Positions 26,171 to 35,385 are shown, counted from the stretch's first letter. The stretch is DNA of 64,000 nucleotides from Nostoc sp. CENA543 (GCF_002896875.1 NZ_CP023278.1:6640501-6704500), one strand, 5' to 3'. Translations and numbers: made by a program. The notes: generated by a model not told the origin, from the sequence alone.

Positions 26171-26211
26171 GGTTGGGAAAATCTTGTTGTGTGTGATTAG
26201 GCAAATTATAG

Positions 26212-27060
26212 TCAGTTTTGGGTATTGCCAAGGTTAAAAATAAAGGGAAAATTCCCTTGAGATTCACTACCCATGACTAAGACTTTAGGCATCTGTGCGC
26301 CGCCAGTTTTCCAGGCTTCAATTGCTTCTTTTTGTAGCACTAATTGTCCGCCTTGGGCTTTGAGGGTTTCTGCCAAGAGTCTTTGAGCTTCGGCTTTACC
26401 TTTGGCGCGATTAATTTCTGCTTGGGCTTCTTGTTCTGCTTCTCTAGCAACATAGACGGCTCTTTGGGCGCGTTGTTCAGCAATTTGTTTTTCTTCTACG
26501 GCTCTGGCAAATTCAGGAGAAAAAGTGAGATCAATGACGCTAGTATCTAATACTATTATTCCATATTTATCTAGGCGATCGCCTAGTGCATTATCAAAGT
26601 CTTCTTTGAGTTCACTACGTTTAGTAATTGCCTCTTCTACTGTTCTTTTAGCTGCTGCAATTTTAAATGCTTCCTGTGTTTGGGGAGCAATAATTTTCGA
26701 GACAATATTAGCTAATGTTCCTTGTCTTCTTCTCACTTCTACTACCTGGTTAGGATCTAAACGGAAGTTAATCGCAAACCTCGCAGTTAAATTCTGCAAA
26801 TCTTTAGTAGAACTTTCGGCGGGAACCTCAAATTTCTGCACCGTTAAATCATACACATCAATTACTGAAATAAAAGGTGGTTTTACGTGGATACCTTCAA
26901 TTAAAGCACCATCTCTGGCTTTCCCTAATATGCTAATGACTCCTGCTTGTCCTGGGTTGATAATAATAAAAGAATTTAACCCAACAATCACCAGGATAGC
27001 TAACAATATCCCCAAAACAGTAGTTTGCCAATTTCCTAATTGTTGATTTCTCAAGGTCAT
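26212..27060 (-). CDS. Prohibitin / SPFH (Band 7) family membrane protein
   Basis: A 282-residue membrane-anchored scaffold protein. One N-terminal membrane span (about residues 12-34: VLGILLAILVIVGLNSFII) leads into the SPFH domain (NPGQAGVISILGKARDGALIEGIHVKPPF, then RFAINFRLDPNQV). A charged coiled coil follows (about 180-245: EKQIAEQRAQRAVYVAREAEQEAQAEINRAKGKAEAQ). Known prohibitins assemble as rings in the membrane and modulate proteases such as FtsH. AGGAG lies just upstream of the ATG, supporting this start. Length is typical. Confidence 0.92.
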   Translation of the reverse strand: MTLRNQQLGNWQTTVLGILLAILVIVGLNSFIIINPGQAGVISILGKARDGALIEGIHVKPPFISVIDVYDLTVQKFEVPAESSTKDLQNLTARFAINFRLDPNQVVEVRRRQGTLANIVSKIIAPQTQEAFKIAAAKRTVEEAITKRSELKEDFDNALGDRLDKYGIIVLDTSVIDLTFSPEFARAVEEKQIAEQRAQRAVYVAREAEQEAQAEINRAKGKAEAQRLLAETLKAQGGQLVLQKEAIEAWKTGGAQMPKVLVMGSESQGNFPFIFNLGNTQN

Positions 27061-27440
27061 TTCTCCTGATGATTGCTTTTGGTGGGGTTGTTAGCCTGTG
27101 TTGAGTAAATTTATTATAGATGAGTGGGTTTTTGTGGTGTCTTGGTTAGGTGAGGATGAAAAATACTGGTAGTCTCTCCATTTCATGACTTAATTTCTTG
27201 ACGACAACTTACCCATATAGTTATCTATGCTATTAGCTGTTAGTTATAGTAAATACTTCTAACTCTTAACTCACAATTCCTAACTCCTAACTCATAATTC
27301 CTCACTCAGCACTTAGTCAGGGTAGGTTAATCAGAAAATTATACCTACCTCCAGATGCACTGGTTAAACTTGCCCCTACTACCTTACCAGTGTCATCCGT
27401 GTTAACATCAGGTTTTCATAAGAGCGTAGACATTCTGTAC
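27061..27440. other. Intergenic region with CTAACTC repeats
   Basis: Holds degenerate 7-mer repeats of the CTAACTC/CTCATAATTC type at about 27255-27306. Otherwise nothing recognisable up to the start of the exporter relic. Confidence 0.5.
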
Positions 27441-27445
27441 ATCCT

Positions 27446-27952
27446 CTTTAACGCCTGTTGAATTATGGACACCAATATCATCAAAAAATTCTGTTAGCGA
27501 CAGTTGGTTTGGTTGGGAAGCAAATTTGCGGCTTGATTTTGTCAGGGGGAATGAATGCGATAGGGAATGTGGTAGTTAAGCAGCAGGATTCTATCATTGC
27601 TCAGTAGAGAATTAAAGATATTTTGGGGCAATTTTCTATGATTTAGCTGCTCACGGTGACTACTTGGATAGGAGAGTCATTTTTTCAGGGTGACAATAGG
27701 TTGTTCTGGTGTAACTCGGCACAGAATATCCAGCATAACTTACGGTTGGACGCATATAGACACCTACAGAGTTTGGAGTTAGCTGATTTTGACAAAGGCC
27801 GCACAGGGGGTTTAATGTCTATCCTGAGTGATGATGTTAACCAACTTAAGCATGATATTATCCAAGTAACCACAACTATTGTAGTCATTCATGGGGCGTT
27901 TTTTGTGTGGGCTACCTTGGTAGTTGGGATGACTACTTTACTGCCAAAGTAA
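27446..27952 (+). pseudogene. Relic of an ABC exporter permease
   Basis: One reading frame across this stretch keeps clear similarity to the permease half of a type-1 ABC exporter but carries TAG codons at 27605-27607 and 27644-27646. Readable parts include NYGHQYHQKILLATV, NVVVKQQDSIIAQ, then RIKDILGQF, TTWIGESFFQ, AQNIQHNLRLDAYRHLQSLE and GGLMSILSDDVNQL, directly followed by IIQVTTTIVVI. From the known family the expected residues between DDVNQL and IIQ are partly deleted, and the ATPase half is missing entirely. So this is a decayed fragment, not a working gene. The last part (27656-27952) is open but has no independent function that I can see. Confidence 0.75.
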
Positions 27953-28131
27953 CATGAAAGCGATCGCCCTTGGTGCGGCTTTCCCTCCCCTAATATTGCG
28001 AAGTACCAATTTCGATATGAGCTTTAGCGACCTCGGCAGTGGATAATGAAACAATGGTGATACAAACTTGCTCAGACTCACGTACAGACCACAGAGGCGC
28101 AGAGAGAATAGAGAGAAAATAACGAATTAAT

Positions 28132-28563
28132 ATGATGTTTGGCAATAATCAATCGGAATCTAGGGAAAATCTTTGGCGTGGTCAGTTGGATAGATTTGTT
28201 AAGGAAAATCAGCAGGAATTGGCGGCTTTGGCTTGGGGTTTGTGGTTAGCAAATGGTGATAGTCAAGGTACGATTGGGATTGATTTACAACCGACACCAC
28301 ATTTTGTTTATTGTCCCCAAGATGCAGTGGAAAAATTAAATATAAATGTGGAAAATCGGCTGCAAGAAATTTTAGGAATTATTGAGCATCATCAGCCAGA
28401 AGTTGAAGTTTTAATGATTGGAATTGGTAAGGGCGAAATTAAATTAATTCAGTTTGCACCAGAACCAACGCCACCAGTTTGTTTTGAGCAAGTTGGTAAG
28501 GACGTTGATGGGTTATTAGATCTACTAGAACAGCGTCTGGATAAAGCGATCGCTCTCGGTTGA
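28132..28563 (+). CDS. Conserved cyanobacterial protein, possibly CcmS-like
   Basis: A 143-residue soluble acidic protein: MFGN start, WRGQLDRFVKENQQELAALAWGLW helix, GTIGIDLQPTPHFVYC strand, then VENRLQEILGIIEHH and VLMIGIGKGEIKLIQFAPEPTPP, ending with a helix containing DGLLDLLEQRL. From memory this resembles proteins annotated as the beta-carboxysome assembly chaperone CcmS, but no carboxysome gene is nearby and I cannot confirm it. It looks intact despite lying between two relics. A HIP1-containing hairpin overlapping its last codons probably ends transcription. Confidence 0.55.
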   Translation: MMFGNNQSESRENLWRGQLDRFVKENQQELAALAWGLWLANGDSQGTIGIDLQPTPHFVYCPQDAVEKLNINVENRLQEILGIIEHHQPEVEVLMIGIGKGEIKLIQFAPEPTPPVCFEQVGKDVDGLLDLLEQRLDKAIALG

Positions 28564-28590
28564 TAATGACTTTAAAGAGCGATCGCTTTT
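28543..28590 (+). terminator. Terminator built from two HIP1 sites
   Basis: aaagcgatcgctct (28543-28556, inside the last codons of the upstream gene) pairs perfectly with 28576-28589, followed by T residues. Each arm contains a HIP1 octamer. The coding end of the gene is therefore also the left arm of its terminator. Confidence 0.65.
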
Positions 28591-28840
28591 GGGTGATGGG
28601 TTTAAAATCTGACGAATTAAAACAGTCATCACTTCGCCAGGTTTCGCGGTGGGAAGTAGTGGACTCCAATCACCTGTCAGCTATTTTTAAGTAAAAATAT
28701 TGAGAAAAATTGTTAATTAGAGCTTGCTAAATAATGGCGAAAGATAGAAGCAACAAGAGTTTCAGGTTCAGAAAAAACAAATAAAGTGCAAGAAAAAGGA
28801 TTAAAAACAAGTAAAAATACTTACAGCAATATGCGTTAAG

Positions 28841-29510
28841 ATGTATAGGAAAGCGCAGAAACAAGAAAAGCGTCCAGAAAACTTTGAACTGCCCTTTGGG
28901 GGGAAACTGGCAGTAGATAACCGATGGGTAATCATGGCGAACATGATACCTTGGTCAGAATTGGAAGCAGAATACGCAGAAAGATTTTCAGCAAGTATAG
29001 GCGCACCAGCCAAAACATTTAGAATGGCATTGGGAGCATTAATAATCACAGAAAAACTAGGAGCAAGTGATAGAGAAACAGTAGACAAGTTTTCTGCTAG
29101 TTGCTTTGATAGTTATGTATTTTTAGACCATATCAATTGGGATAACTTTAACGAATCAGGTGACTTAACAACACAAGTAGAAGCCTACAAAAACTACACC
29201 GGATATTATCCTGAATCTGTTTATGTTGATAAAATTTATCGGACTAGAGAGAATCGAGCTTGGTGTCAAGAAAGAGGAATTAGAATTAGTGGTACACCAC
29301 TCGGTAGACCACCCAAAAATTTCAGTCCTCAAACAAAGAAACAAGCACGAGATGTTGAGCTAATTCGTAATTCTATTGAGGGCAAGTTTGGTGAGCCAGT
29401 GCGTTGGGCGGGTTCCCCGGCTTGAAGCAACTGGCGAACCCGTAAGGGACAAAGTAAACGAAGATTTAGCCCTACTTGACTACCTACTCAATTCTTCTGT
29501 TGTTTTTTCA
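28841..29510 (+). pseudogene. Truncated IS1182/IS5-type transposase with internal deletion and palindrome insertion
   Basis: The frame open to 29425 keeps the transposase N-terminus (PENFELPFGGKLAVDNRWVIMANMIPW, GAPAKTFRMALGALI...) and the C-terminal block (FLDHINWDNFNESGDL, YYPESVYVDKIYRTRENRAWCQERGIRISG, LIRNSIEGKFG). By comparison with the remembered family, about 180 residues between RETVDK and FSASCFD are gone, removing part of the catalytic core. After GKFG a 56-bp palindromic repeat shifts the frame; past it, the expected GQSKRRFS codons resume at about 29447. So the element is not self-mobile. No terminal inverted repeats were recognised. Confidence 0.75.
29391..29446. repeat. 56-bp palindromic repeat inserted in transposase relic
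   Basis: The segment contains gcgggttccccgg and ggcgaacccg as inverted parts around cttgaagcaact. Removing it joins GGCAAGTTTG to GACAAAGTAA, restoring the conserved transposase reading, so it is an insertion of a dispersed repeat. 56 bp is not a multiple of three and causes the frameshift. Confidence 0.6.
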
Positions 29511-29548
29511 CGACTTTTTCAGCAAACCCTAAGTAGTATTAGACTTGT

Positions 29549-29926
29549 CTAACAATACTTTGTGACATCTTCACCACACTCATCTGCTAGATAGCACATG
29601 GCGCGGAAGCGCAAGCTCACCACTTCTTCATAAAGAGGGTTGAGTTTGCATAGTGGGGGAATGTGAAATAATGTCTTACCAAATAAATTGATATCACGTT
29701 CAAAAGGACATTGGGCGGGGATCGATTGACACAGGCGATGAGCAAATTGGCGATCGCGTACTTCAATGCTGTCTAACCATCGGCGTAGCGGTTGGAGAAG
29801 ATCCCATCTGCGAAGAGAAGTAGAATCTGGCAACTGTTGGGGATCATTCTTAATTACTTCTGTGTGGTTGATTGCAACCCAACTTGCCAAGAAAATCCTT
29901 TTTGTGGTATTATCAAATACCTTCAT
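29549..29926 (-). CDS. Mo-dependent nitrogenase C-terminal-domain family protein
   Basis: A 125-residue protein that reads closely like the cyanobacterial family named after the C-terminus of Mo nitrogenase: LLQPLRRWLDSIEVRDRQFAHRLCQSIPAQCPFERDI, then LFHIPPLCKLNPLYEEVVSLRFRAMCYLADECGEDVTKYC. Four or more cysteines are conserved in appearance. Despite the family name it is not a nitrogenase subunit, and no nif gene is nearby. Function unknown; the members I recall occur in nitrogen-fixing cyanobacteria. Starts at an ATG with no strong ribosome-binding site; monocistronic. Confidence 0.8.
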   Translation of the reverse strand: MKVFDNTTKRIFLASWVAINHTEVIKNDPQQLPDSTSLRRWDLLQPLRRWLDSIEVRDRQFAHRLCQSIPAQCPFERDINLFGKTLFHIPPLCKLNPLYEEVVSLRFRAMCYLADECGEDVTKYC

Positions 29927-30250
29927 GGTTGTGCCTCTGTGTAAATGAGGGTGTTCACCCTTCCGGTGAATATATACAGCGTGAAACCTACCGAATCGGG
30001 AAAAACCTTGTTCTAATCGGGATATAATGGCGTTTGTGACTAGCCACCGAGTTCAGCAAACTATTTATTACTACGTCAAGTTAATCGCAATTCTCCCGTA
30101 AATGGTAGTGTAACTATTCAATCTTCTCGGTAACTTGACACAGTTTAAATTCTAATGAAGACATCCGCCATTGGGCAGGTTTTTGGTTAATTGTTACAAA
30201 AGTTAATATAGTAATTTTCGTCAAGAGGGAATATCGAAGATAGCAGCACA
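29927..30250. other. Divergent intergenic region
   Basis: Between two divergent genes. A small fold-back gggtgttcaccctt lies at about 29950 and an inverted repeat (gatagcagcaca/tgtgctatc) at 30238-30260, overlapping the 5' end of the permease gene. No gene seen. Confidence 0.4.
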
Positions 30251-31495
30251 TTGTGCTATCTAGAGGTAGTAATCAACATCAAACTTCCCCCCAAGCAAGT
30301 GAAAATCATCCAAATCGCAGTTTATGGAGTATTGGGTTTAACCTATCTTGGGTTAGCTTTGGGTTATCTTCCTGGTTTGCGGATGAACCGGGCCACCATT
30401 GCTTTAGTAGGCTCGGCGTTTTTGATTGCGTTGGGTGTCCTCAATGTTCAAGAAGCTTGGCAAGCAATTGATGCTAACACTATCGTGTTTTTGTTAAGCA
30501 TGATGGTAGTTAACGCCAACTTATCCTATGCAGGGTTTTTCCAGCAGGCTTTATCGGTGCTATTAAAGTTAACTCGCAGTCCCTTGGGTTTATTAATCGC
30601 TTTAACCTTTGGTAGTGGGTTGCTTTCGGCTTTTTTCCTGAATGATACATTGGCGTTGGTATTTACGCCTTTAACTTTGAGCTTGGCGCAGGCTTTGAGT
30701 TTAAATCCCATTCCCTATTTACTAGCGATCGCCGGTGCAACTAACATTGGTTCTGTAGCGACTTTAAGCGGTAATCCCCAGAATATTCTGATTGGTTCAT
30801 TTTCTGGTATCCGCTACATAGATTTTTTGCAAGCACTCGCTCCAGTAGCGATTATTGGCTTATTCATACAGGTAGCATTGCTGTGGCTACTTTATCCAGA
30901 TGTGCGCTCACTCCAACCTTGCTCAATTGTTCTTCCTAATAATCAGAGAATATTCAAACCTCTATTTCGGAAAACGTTAATTATTACCACAGCACTACTA
31001 ATTGCTTTTGCCCTTGGTTTTCCCTTAGCAGAATCAGCCTTAGTTGCTGCTAGCTTATTACTAATAACTAGAAGAATTAAACCCCAAAGAGTTTTAAAAA
31101 AGGTAGATTGGAACTTATTAGTCATGTTTTCTGGGCTATTTATTTTAACCAAAGCCACACAAAAATTAAACCTACTCCAACCCTTTACCTCTACAGTTAA
31201 TTCAGCCGCCAGTTTATTAGGTTTAACAGTTGTTTTATCTAACTTAATTTCTAATGTTCCGGCTGTCTTACTATTACAACCATTAATTCCTCAAGGTGAT
31301 ACTAAATCTTGGTTAATGCTCGCGGCTGGTTCAACCTTAGCAGGTAATTTAACTTTATTCGGTGCAGTTGCTAATTTAATTACTGTAGAAGCGGCAGCAG
31401 AATTAGGATATAAACTCACCTTTTGGGAACATCTCCGCTTTGGTGTACCGCTAACTTTGTTAACTGTGACTATTACTTATTTCTTAGTTCATTAA
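30251..31495 (+). CDS. ArsB/NhaD-type (SLC13-like) anion/ion permease
   Basis: A membrane protein of about 400 residues with some 11 hydrophobic spans, probably in the cytoplasmic membrane. Family-like signatures are SAFFLNDTLALVFTPLTL in the first half and the mirrored NLISNVPAVLLLQPLI in the second half, plus AGATNIGSVATLSGNPQNILIG. These re-entrant Asn-rich motifs mark the ion transporter superfamily (ArsB, NhaD, SLC13/CitMHS). The substrate cannot be told: arsenite, Na+/H+, sulphate or dicarboxylate are all possible. The open frame starts at TTG 30251; GTG at 30299 is a plausible alternative start because the extra N-terminal residues are not hydrophobic and a hairpin covers the TTG. Confidence 0.85.
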   Translation: MCYLEVVINIKLPPKQVKIIQIAVYGVLGLTYLGLALGYLPGLRMNRATIALVGSAFLIALGVLNVQEAWQAIDANTIVFLLSMMVVNANLSYAGFFQQALSVLLKLTRSPLGLLIALTFGSGLLSAFFLNDTLALVFTPLTLSLAQALSLNPIPYLLAIAGATNIGSVATLSGNPQNILIGSFSGIRYIDFLQALAPVAIIGLFIQVALLWLLYPDVRSLQPCSIVLPNNQRIFKPLFRKTLIITTALLIAFALGFPLAESALVAASLLLITRRIKPQRVLKKVDWNLLVMFSGLFILTKATQKLNLLQPFTSTVNSAASLLGLTVVLSNLISNVPAVLLLQPLIPQGDTKSWLMLAAGSTLAGNLTLFGAVANLITVEAAAELGYKLTFWEHLRFGVPLTLLTVTITYFLVH

Positions 31496-31514
31496 AAATT
31501 TCTAGGTCTTCAAA

Positions 31515-32075
31515 CTAAGCTATAAGTAATTGTTCGACTGTTAAATTTAGTTCTAGAAATAACGGAGAAATTATTTTTTGATTACCAATAAAGATAGTTT
31601 GCTTGTAACTACCTGCCTCTAAAACACAGACAGTAACTTTATTTTCCAAAGGGTCAACAATCCAATATTCACTCACACCAATAGCTGCATACTCAGCCGT
31701 TTTTTGGATATAGTCCCGTTCCACAGATTCAGGGCTGACTACTTCCACTAACAGTGGTGGCGGAGTTGTGAGGATAGCTGAAGTGCGCTCAATACTTTTA
31801 GCTTGCTCATTGGTAATCACACAAACATCAGGCCGCCTGGGTTGTTTATTTGTTAGCACCTCTGTACCATTAGGACGAGGTTGTAAAGGCAATCCCATCT
31901 TTTGAATTTCTAGAAAGAAGCGAATCAAGAGTAGAGTAATAATCGCCTCATGCTTACCAGTCCCAGGAGGCATTTCTAATAGCACCCCATCCTCAAGTTC
32001 GTAGCGATGATCTGTACCATCATCAAAATTTAGATATTCTTCCAGAGTATTAACTTTCAATGGAGTCTTAGTCAT
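31515..32075 (-). CDS. Uma2 family protein (PD-(D/E)XK nuclease-like, DUF820)
   Basis: A 186-residue protein from the ATG at 32075, which has GGGGAGG 8 nt upstream (the frame stays open to 32099). Family blocks: EEYLNFDDGTDHRYELEDGVLLEMPPGTGKHE, RPNGTEVLTNKQPRRPDVCVI, PPLLVEVVSPESVERDY and YAAIGVSEYWIVDPLENKVTV. The RPD and EV(V/I)SP residues match the restriction-endonuclease-like active site of the family. These genes are highly multiplied in cyanobacteria, often near mobile DNA; biological role unknown. A HIP1 octamer occupies the spacer between ribosome-binding site and start codon. Confidence 0.9.
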   Translation of the reverse strand: MTKTPLKVNTLEEYLNFDDGTDHRYELEDGVLLEMPPGTGKHEAIITLLLIRFFLEIQKMGLPLQPRPNGTEVLTNKQPRRPDVCVITNEQAKSIERTSAILTTPPPLLVEVVSPESVERDYIQKTAEYAAIGVSEYWIVDPLENKVTVCVLEAGSYKQTIFIGNQKIISPLFLELNLTVEQLLIA

Positions 32076-32172
32076 AGCGATCGCCTCCCCTAAAATCATA
32101 ACTTATGACAAAGCGCAAAGAGCCTAATCAACTCCTTGCGTCTTTGCCTATACTTAGGTGTGTGAGCTAATT

Positions 32173-32297
32173 CTTAAGGGACTTCCAGAAAATCAATTAT
32201 CCAATTTCCGAGAGAGAATATTTTGATTTTCCCCCTGCTCCCTGCCCCCTTGCTCACCATTAGTGATTATATATTTTTTCAGTTGGAAGTCCCTAAG
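32173..32297. mobile_element. MITE-like element copy A, overlapping the rnj stop codon
   Basis: 125 bp with terminal inverted repeats cttaagggacttcc (32173-32186) and ggaagtccctaag (32285-32297). Its complement aligns along its full length with copy B at 50446-50564, including a GCAGGG-rich centre. The right end contains cta at 32293-32295, which is the TAG stop codon of rnj on the minus strand. Confidence 0.75.
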
Positions 32298-34068
32298 AAG
32301 CCACCTGAGCCGCCGTGCGAGTCCGTCGCCTTCTACCATCACTCACCTTTACAGGTGCAGGTGCTTCATCTGGAGTCTGCATCAATAATGTTACTGAAGG
32401 CTGACATTGCAATTCTCGCTTAATGGAACGGTGCAATTCCCGTTCTAAAGTGTCATGCAATCCACCCCAATCGACTTGGGGTTGTTCGGCTGTTCCTGTG
32501 GAAAACTCTGTCCACCGGACGCTGAGAATTTCTTCAATACGCTGTTGCACCCATTTTTGCAGCAGTGATCGCTCTACACTAGTGACAACGCCCCGCAAAT
32601 GAATTTCTGGCTTGGCCATGAGTTTACCCTGCCAATCAATTGCCGCCGCAATGGTGACAATTCCTTCTTCAGCCATGCGTTGGCGTTCTTGTAAGACTTT
32701 GGCACTAACCATCCCAGAACTTGTTGTATCCACCAGTTCAATTCCTGATGGCACTTTCCCACCGACTCGAATGGATTCTTCTGTGAGTTCAATTACGTCG
32801 CCATTTTGGATAATCACCATATTTTCTGCTGGTACACCCATTTTCCGGGCTGTATCGGCGTGTTTGACTAACATCCGGTGTTCGCCGTGGACGGGAACGA
32901 AGAATTTGGGACGCGTTAAGGCTAACATCAGCTTTTGGTCTTCTTGACAACCATGTCCAGAAACGTGTAGCCCTTGTTCTCGCCCGTAGAGGACTTTTGC
33001 CCCTTGAATCATCAATTTATCGATGGTGTTGACGACTGCAATTGTGTTACCAGGGATGGGATTAGCGGAGAACACAACTGTATCTCCTTCCCGAATTTTA
33101 ATGTGGGGGTGTTCTTGGTTGGCAATACGAGTCATGGCTGCCATTGTCTCACCTTGAGAACCGGTAGTGAGAATCAAGACATTTTCATCAGGTAGGCCGC
33201 GGACTGTGTGCAGGGGTTGGAAGAGGTTGTCTTCACACTTGATGTAGCCGAGATTACGGGCATGGGCAATTAAGTTCAACATGGAACGTCCCACCACTGT
33301 CACCACACGGTTATGCTTTTTCGCTAGTTGTAAAACTATGTTGATGCGATGGACGCTAGAAGCAAAGGTGGTGACAAATAATCTGCCGGTGGCTTGGCCA
33401 AAAACTCGGTCTAGGTTGGGTAGAACGGCTGCTTCAGAGGGGGTAAATCCCGGTACTTCTGAGTTAGTAGAATCACTTAATAAGCAAAGTACACCTTTTT
33501 CGCCGTGTTCCGCGAGGCGTTGGAGGTCAAACCTTTCTCCATCTACAGGGGTGTGGTCAATTTTAAAATCACCTGTGTGAATGACGACACCCAAGGGGGT
33601 GTGAATGGCGACGGTGAAACTATCGGCGATGGAGTGGGTGTTGCGGATGTACTCCACGAAGAAATGTTTGCCAATTCTGACGACATCACGAGGCAGGACT
33701 TTTCTTAATTCTGTGCGATCGCGGACTCCCGCTTCCTCTAATTTGCCTTCCAACATGGCCATTGCTAGTCTCGGCCCGTAAATCACCGGAATGTCAAATT
33801 GCTTCAAGTGGAAAGCAATCCCGCCAATGTGGTCTTCATGACCATGAGTGACAATCATTCCTTTTATCTTATGACGATTTTCCCTGAGATACGTTGTATC
33901 TGGGAGAACAATATTCACTCCGTGCATTGCCTCCGTGGGGAAAGCCAGCCCAGCGTCTAAAAGGATGATTTCATCATCGTATTCAAAAACACAGGTATTC
34001 TTACCAATTTCATGTAAACCGCCCAAAGGAATGATTTTTAGGGCAGATGTAGCTTCGTTTTTAGCCAT
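32293..34068 (-). CDS. rnj: Ribonuclease J
   Basis: A 591-residue metallo-beta-lactamase/beta-CASP nuclease with endo- and 5'-exoribonuclease activity in RNA turnover. The metal motif HGHEDH is at residues 75-80, further metal ligands in HTGDFKIDHTPVDG, the beta-CASP block contains FVTTFASSVHRI and LTTGSQGE, and SGHGCQED and PVHGEHRML follow near 370-400. The C-terminal domain extends to a basic tail, GRRRRTRTAAQVAS. The stop codon lies in the terminal inverted repeat of a small element, so the exact C-terminus may have been set by that insertion. Clustered with dapA and asd on the same strand, with 274 bp between it and dapA. Confidence 0.96.
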   Translation of the reverse strand: MAKNEATSALKIIPLGGLHEIGKNTCVFEYDDEIILLDAGLAFPTEAMHGVNIVLPDTTYLRENRHKIKGMIVTHGHEDHIGGIAFHLKQFDIPVIYGPRLAMAMLEGKLEEAGVRDRTELRKVLPRDVVRIGKHFFVEYIRNTHSIADSFTVAIHTPLGVVIHTGDFKIDHTPVDGERFDLQRLAEHGEKGVLCLLSDSTNSEVPGFTPSEAAVLPNLDRVFGQATGRLFVTTFASSVHRINIVLQLAKKHNRVVTVVGRSMLNLIAHARNLGYIKCEDNLFQPLHTVRGLPDENVLILTTGSQGETMAAMTRIANQEHPHIKIREGDTVVFSANPIPGNTIAVVNTIDKLMIQGAKVLYGREQGLHVSGHGCQEDQKLMLALTRPKFFVPVHGEHRMLVKHADTARKMGVPAENMVIIQNGDVIELTEESIRVGGKVPSGIELVDTTSSGMVSAKVLQERQRMAEEGIVTIAAAIDWQGKLMAKPEIHLRGVVTSVERSLLQKWVQQRIEEILSVRWTEFSTGTAEQPQVDWGGLHDTLERELHRSIKRELQCQPSVTLLMQTPDEAPAPVKVSDGRRRRTRTAAQVAS

Positions 34069-34342
34069 TTTCTCCTGATGTTGTTGTTTGTAGTTTTAGG
34101 TTTAATAAATTCAAACTTACGAATCTTGTATGAATGACGACTTTAGCCTGCTGAGTTTCAGCCGCCAAATTTCTCTAATATCTGTAGCTTTGTGCTAATA
34201 AAAGGGCTTTACATTGAATAGTTCACTGTATATTTTTTATCAATTTTCCTAGTCCGGTTTGTCATCAAGATTAGTTATAATCATGCCAACTTAATTGAAA
34301 ATTAATAGCAATTAACAACGGCTGTAATAACGGTAATTATGA

Positions 34343-35227
34343 TTAAATTAAGTCGAGCTTTTTCATGACTGCTGCTAACTTGTCAGTTACATCTTGGTCA
34401 GCTTCACATAATGGCAGACGAGTCGAACCTACCTCCCAACCTTGAAGTTTTAGTGCTTGTTTAATAGGAATAGGATTTGTAGAGAGAAATAATGCTTTAA
34501 ACAGTGGGAAAAATCTCAGATGAATTTCACTGGACAGGGTTACTTGTCCGGCATTAAAAGCTTGAATCATCTGCTGTAGTTGGTTGCCTACAAGATGAGA
34601 AGCTACACTCACTACACCCTTTGCCCCGATCGCTAACAAGGGCAAGGTTAACGAATCATCTCCAGCGTAAATCTGAAACTCTGGTGGTGTCAACCTGCGA
34701 ATTTCACTGGCTTGATCGAGGTTGCCACTAGCTTCCTTAATCCCGACTATATTATCAACTGCGGCTAATTGTACAACTGTCTCTGGGGAGAGATTTTGAC
34801 CTGTCCTTCCGGGGATATTGTACAACAATATCGGTAAATCAGGGCAGGAGTTTGCTATGGCTTGGAAGTGCTGATACAGTCCTGCCTGTGGAGGTTTGTT
34901 GTAGTAGGGTACAACCTGTAAAGTGCCATGTACACCTATTTTAGCTGCTTTTTGTGTCGCTGCGATCGCTTCTTTGGTGGAATTAGAACCACAGCCTGCG
35001 ATGACTTTGGCTTTGCCTGCTACGGCTTGCAAAACTTCGACAAACAATTGGTATTCTTCGTCCCAACTGAGAGTAGGAGATTCTCCAGTCGTTCCACACA
35101 CTACCAATGTATCTGTACCGTTATCAGCTAAATGTGCCGCCAGTTTAGCTGCGACATCATAGTTGACACTACCGTCTGCTTTAAACGGTGTAATCATAGC
35201 GGTTAAAACTCTGCCAAAATCTCCCAC
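34343..35227 (-). CDS. dapA: 4-Hydroxy-tetrahydrodipicolinate synthase
   Basis: DapA condenses pyruvate with aspartate semialdehyde, the first step dedicated to lysine and diaminopimelate. 294 residues, typical. Schiff-base lysine K164 is in [11 protein letters not shown], the catalytic tyrosine Y136 in [11 protein letters not shown], and the substrate-binding GTTGES motif at 45-50. It lies 161 bp downstream of asd, whose product supplies its substrate, on the same strand; the gap holds CTGCTCC-type repeats, so cotranscription is likely but not certain. Confidence 0.97.
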   Translation of the reverse strand: MGDFGRVLTAMITPFKADGSVNYDVAAKLAAHLADNGTDTLVVCGTTGESPTLSWDEEYQLFVEVLQAVAGKAKVIAGCGSNSTKEAIAATQKAAKIGVHGTLQVVPYYNKPPQAGLYQHFQAIANSCPDLPILLYNIPGRTGQNLSPETVVQLAAVDNIVGIKEASGNLDQASEIRRLTPPEFQIYAGDDSLTLPLLAIGAKGVVSVASHLVGNQLQQMIQAFNAGQVTLSSEIHLRFFPLFKALFLSTNPIPIKQALKLQGWEVGSTRLPLCEADQDVTDKLAAVMKKLDLI

Positions 35228-35324
35228 CCTTGTTACTCCTAACTACCTTTTTTTTGTTTATCTCTTGGTGGTTTTTATTTTAATGAAGTTTGTGAGGGAT
35301 GAGTGCTGAGTAATGAGTGCAAGA

Positions 35325-35385
35325 CAGTAAGTTTCTGCTTCCTCTGCTCCCTGCTCCTCTGCTCCCTGCTCCCCTGCCTCTTTAC
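35325..35385. repeat. CTCTGCTCCCTG short repeats between asd and dapA
   Basis: About five degenerate CTGCTCC units. Same class as the GGGGCAG repeats elsewhere in the window. No coding role. Confidence 0.6.

Noticed and set aside
29549-29926. Evidence for a nitrogenase gene cluster
   Set aside because: Only the C-terminal-like family protein is present; no nifH, nifD or nifK features.
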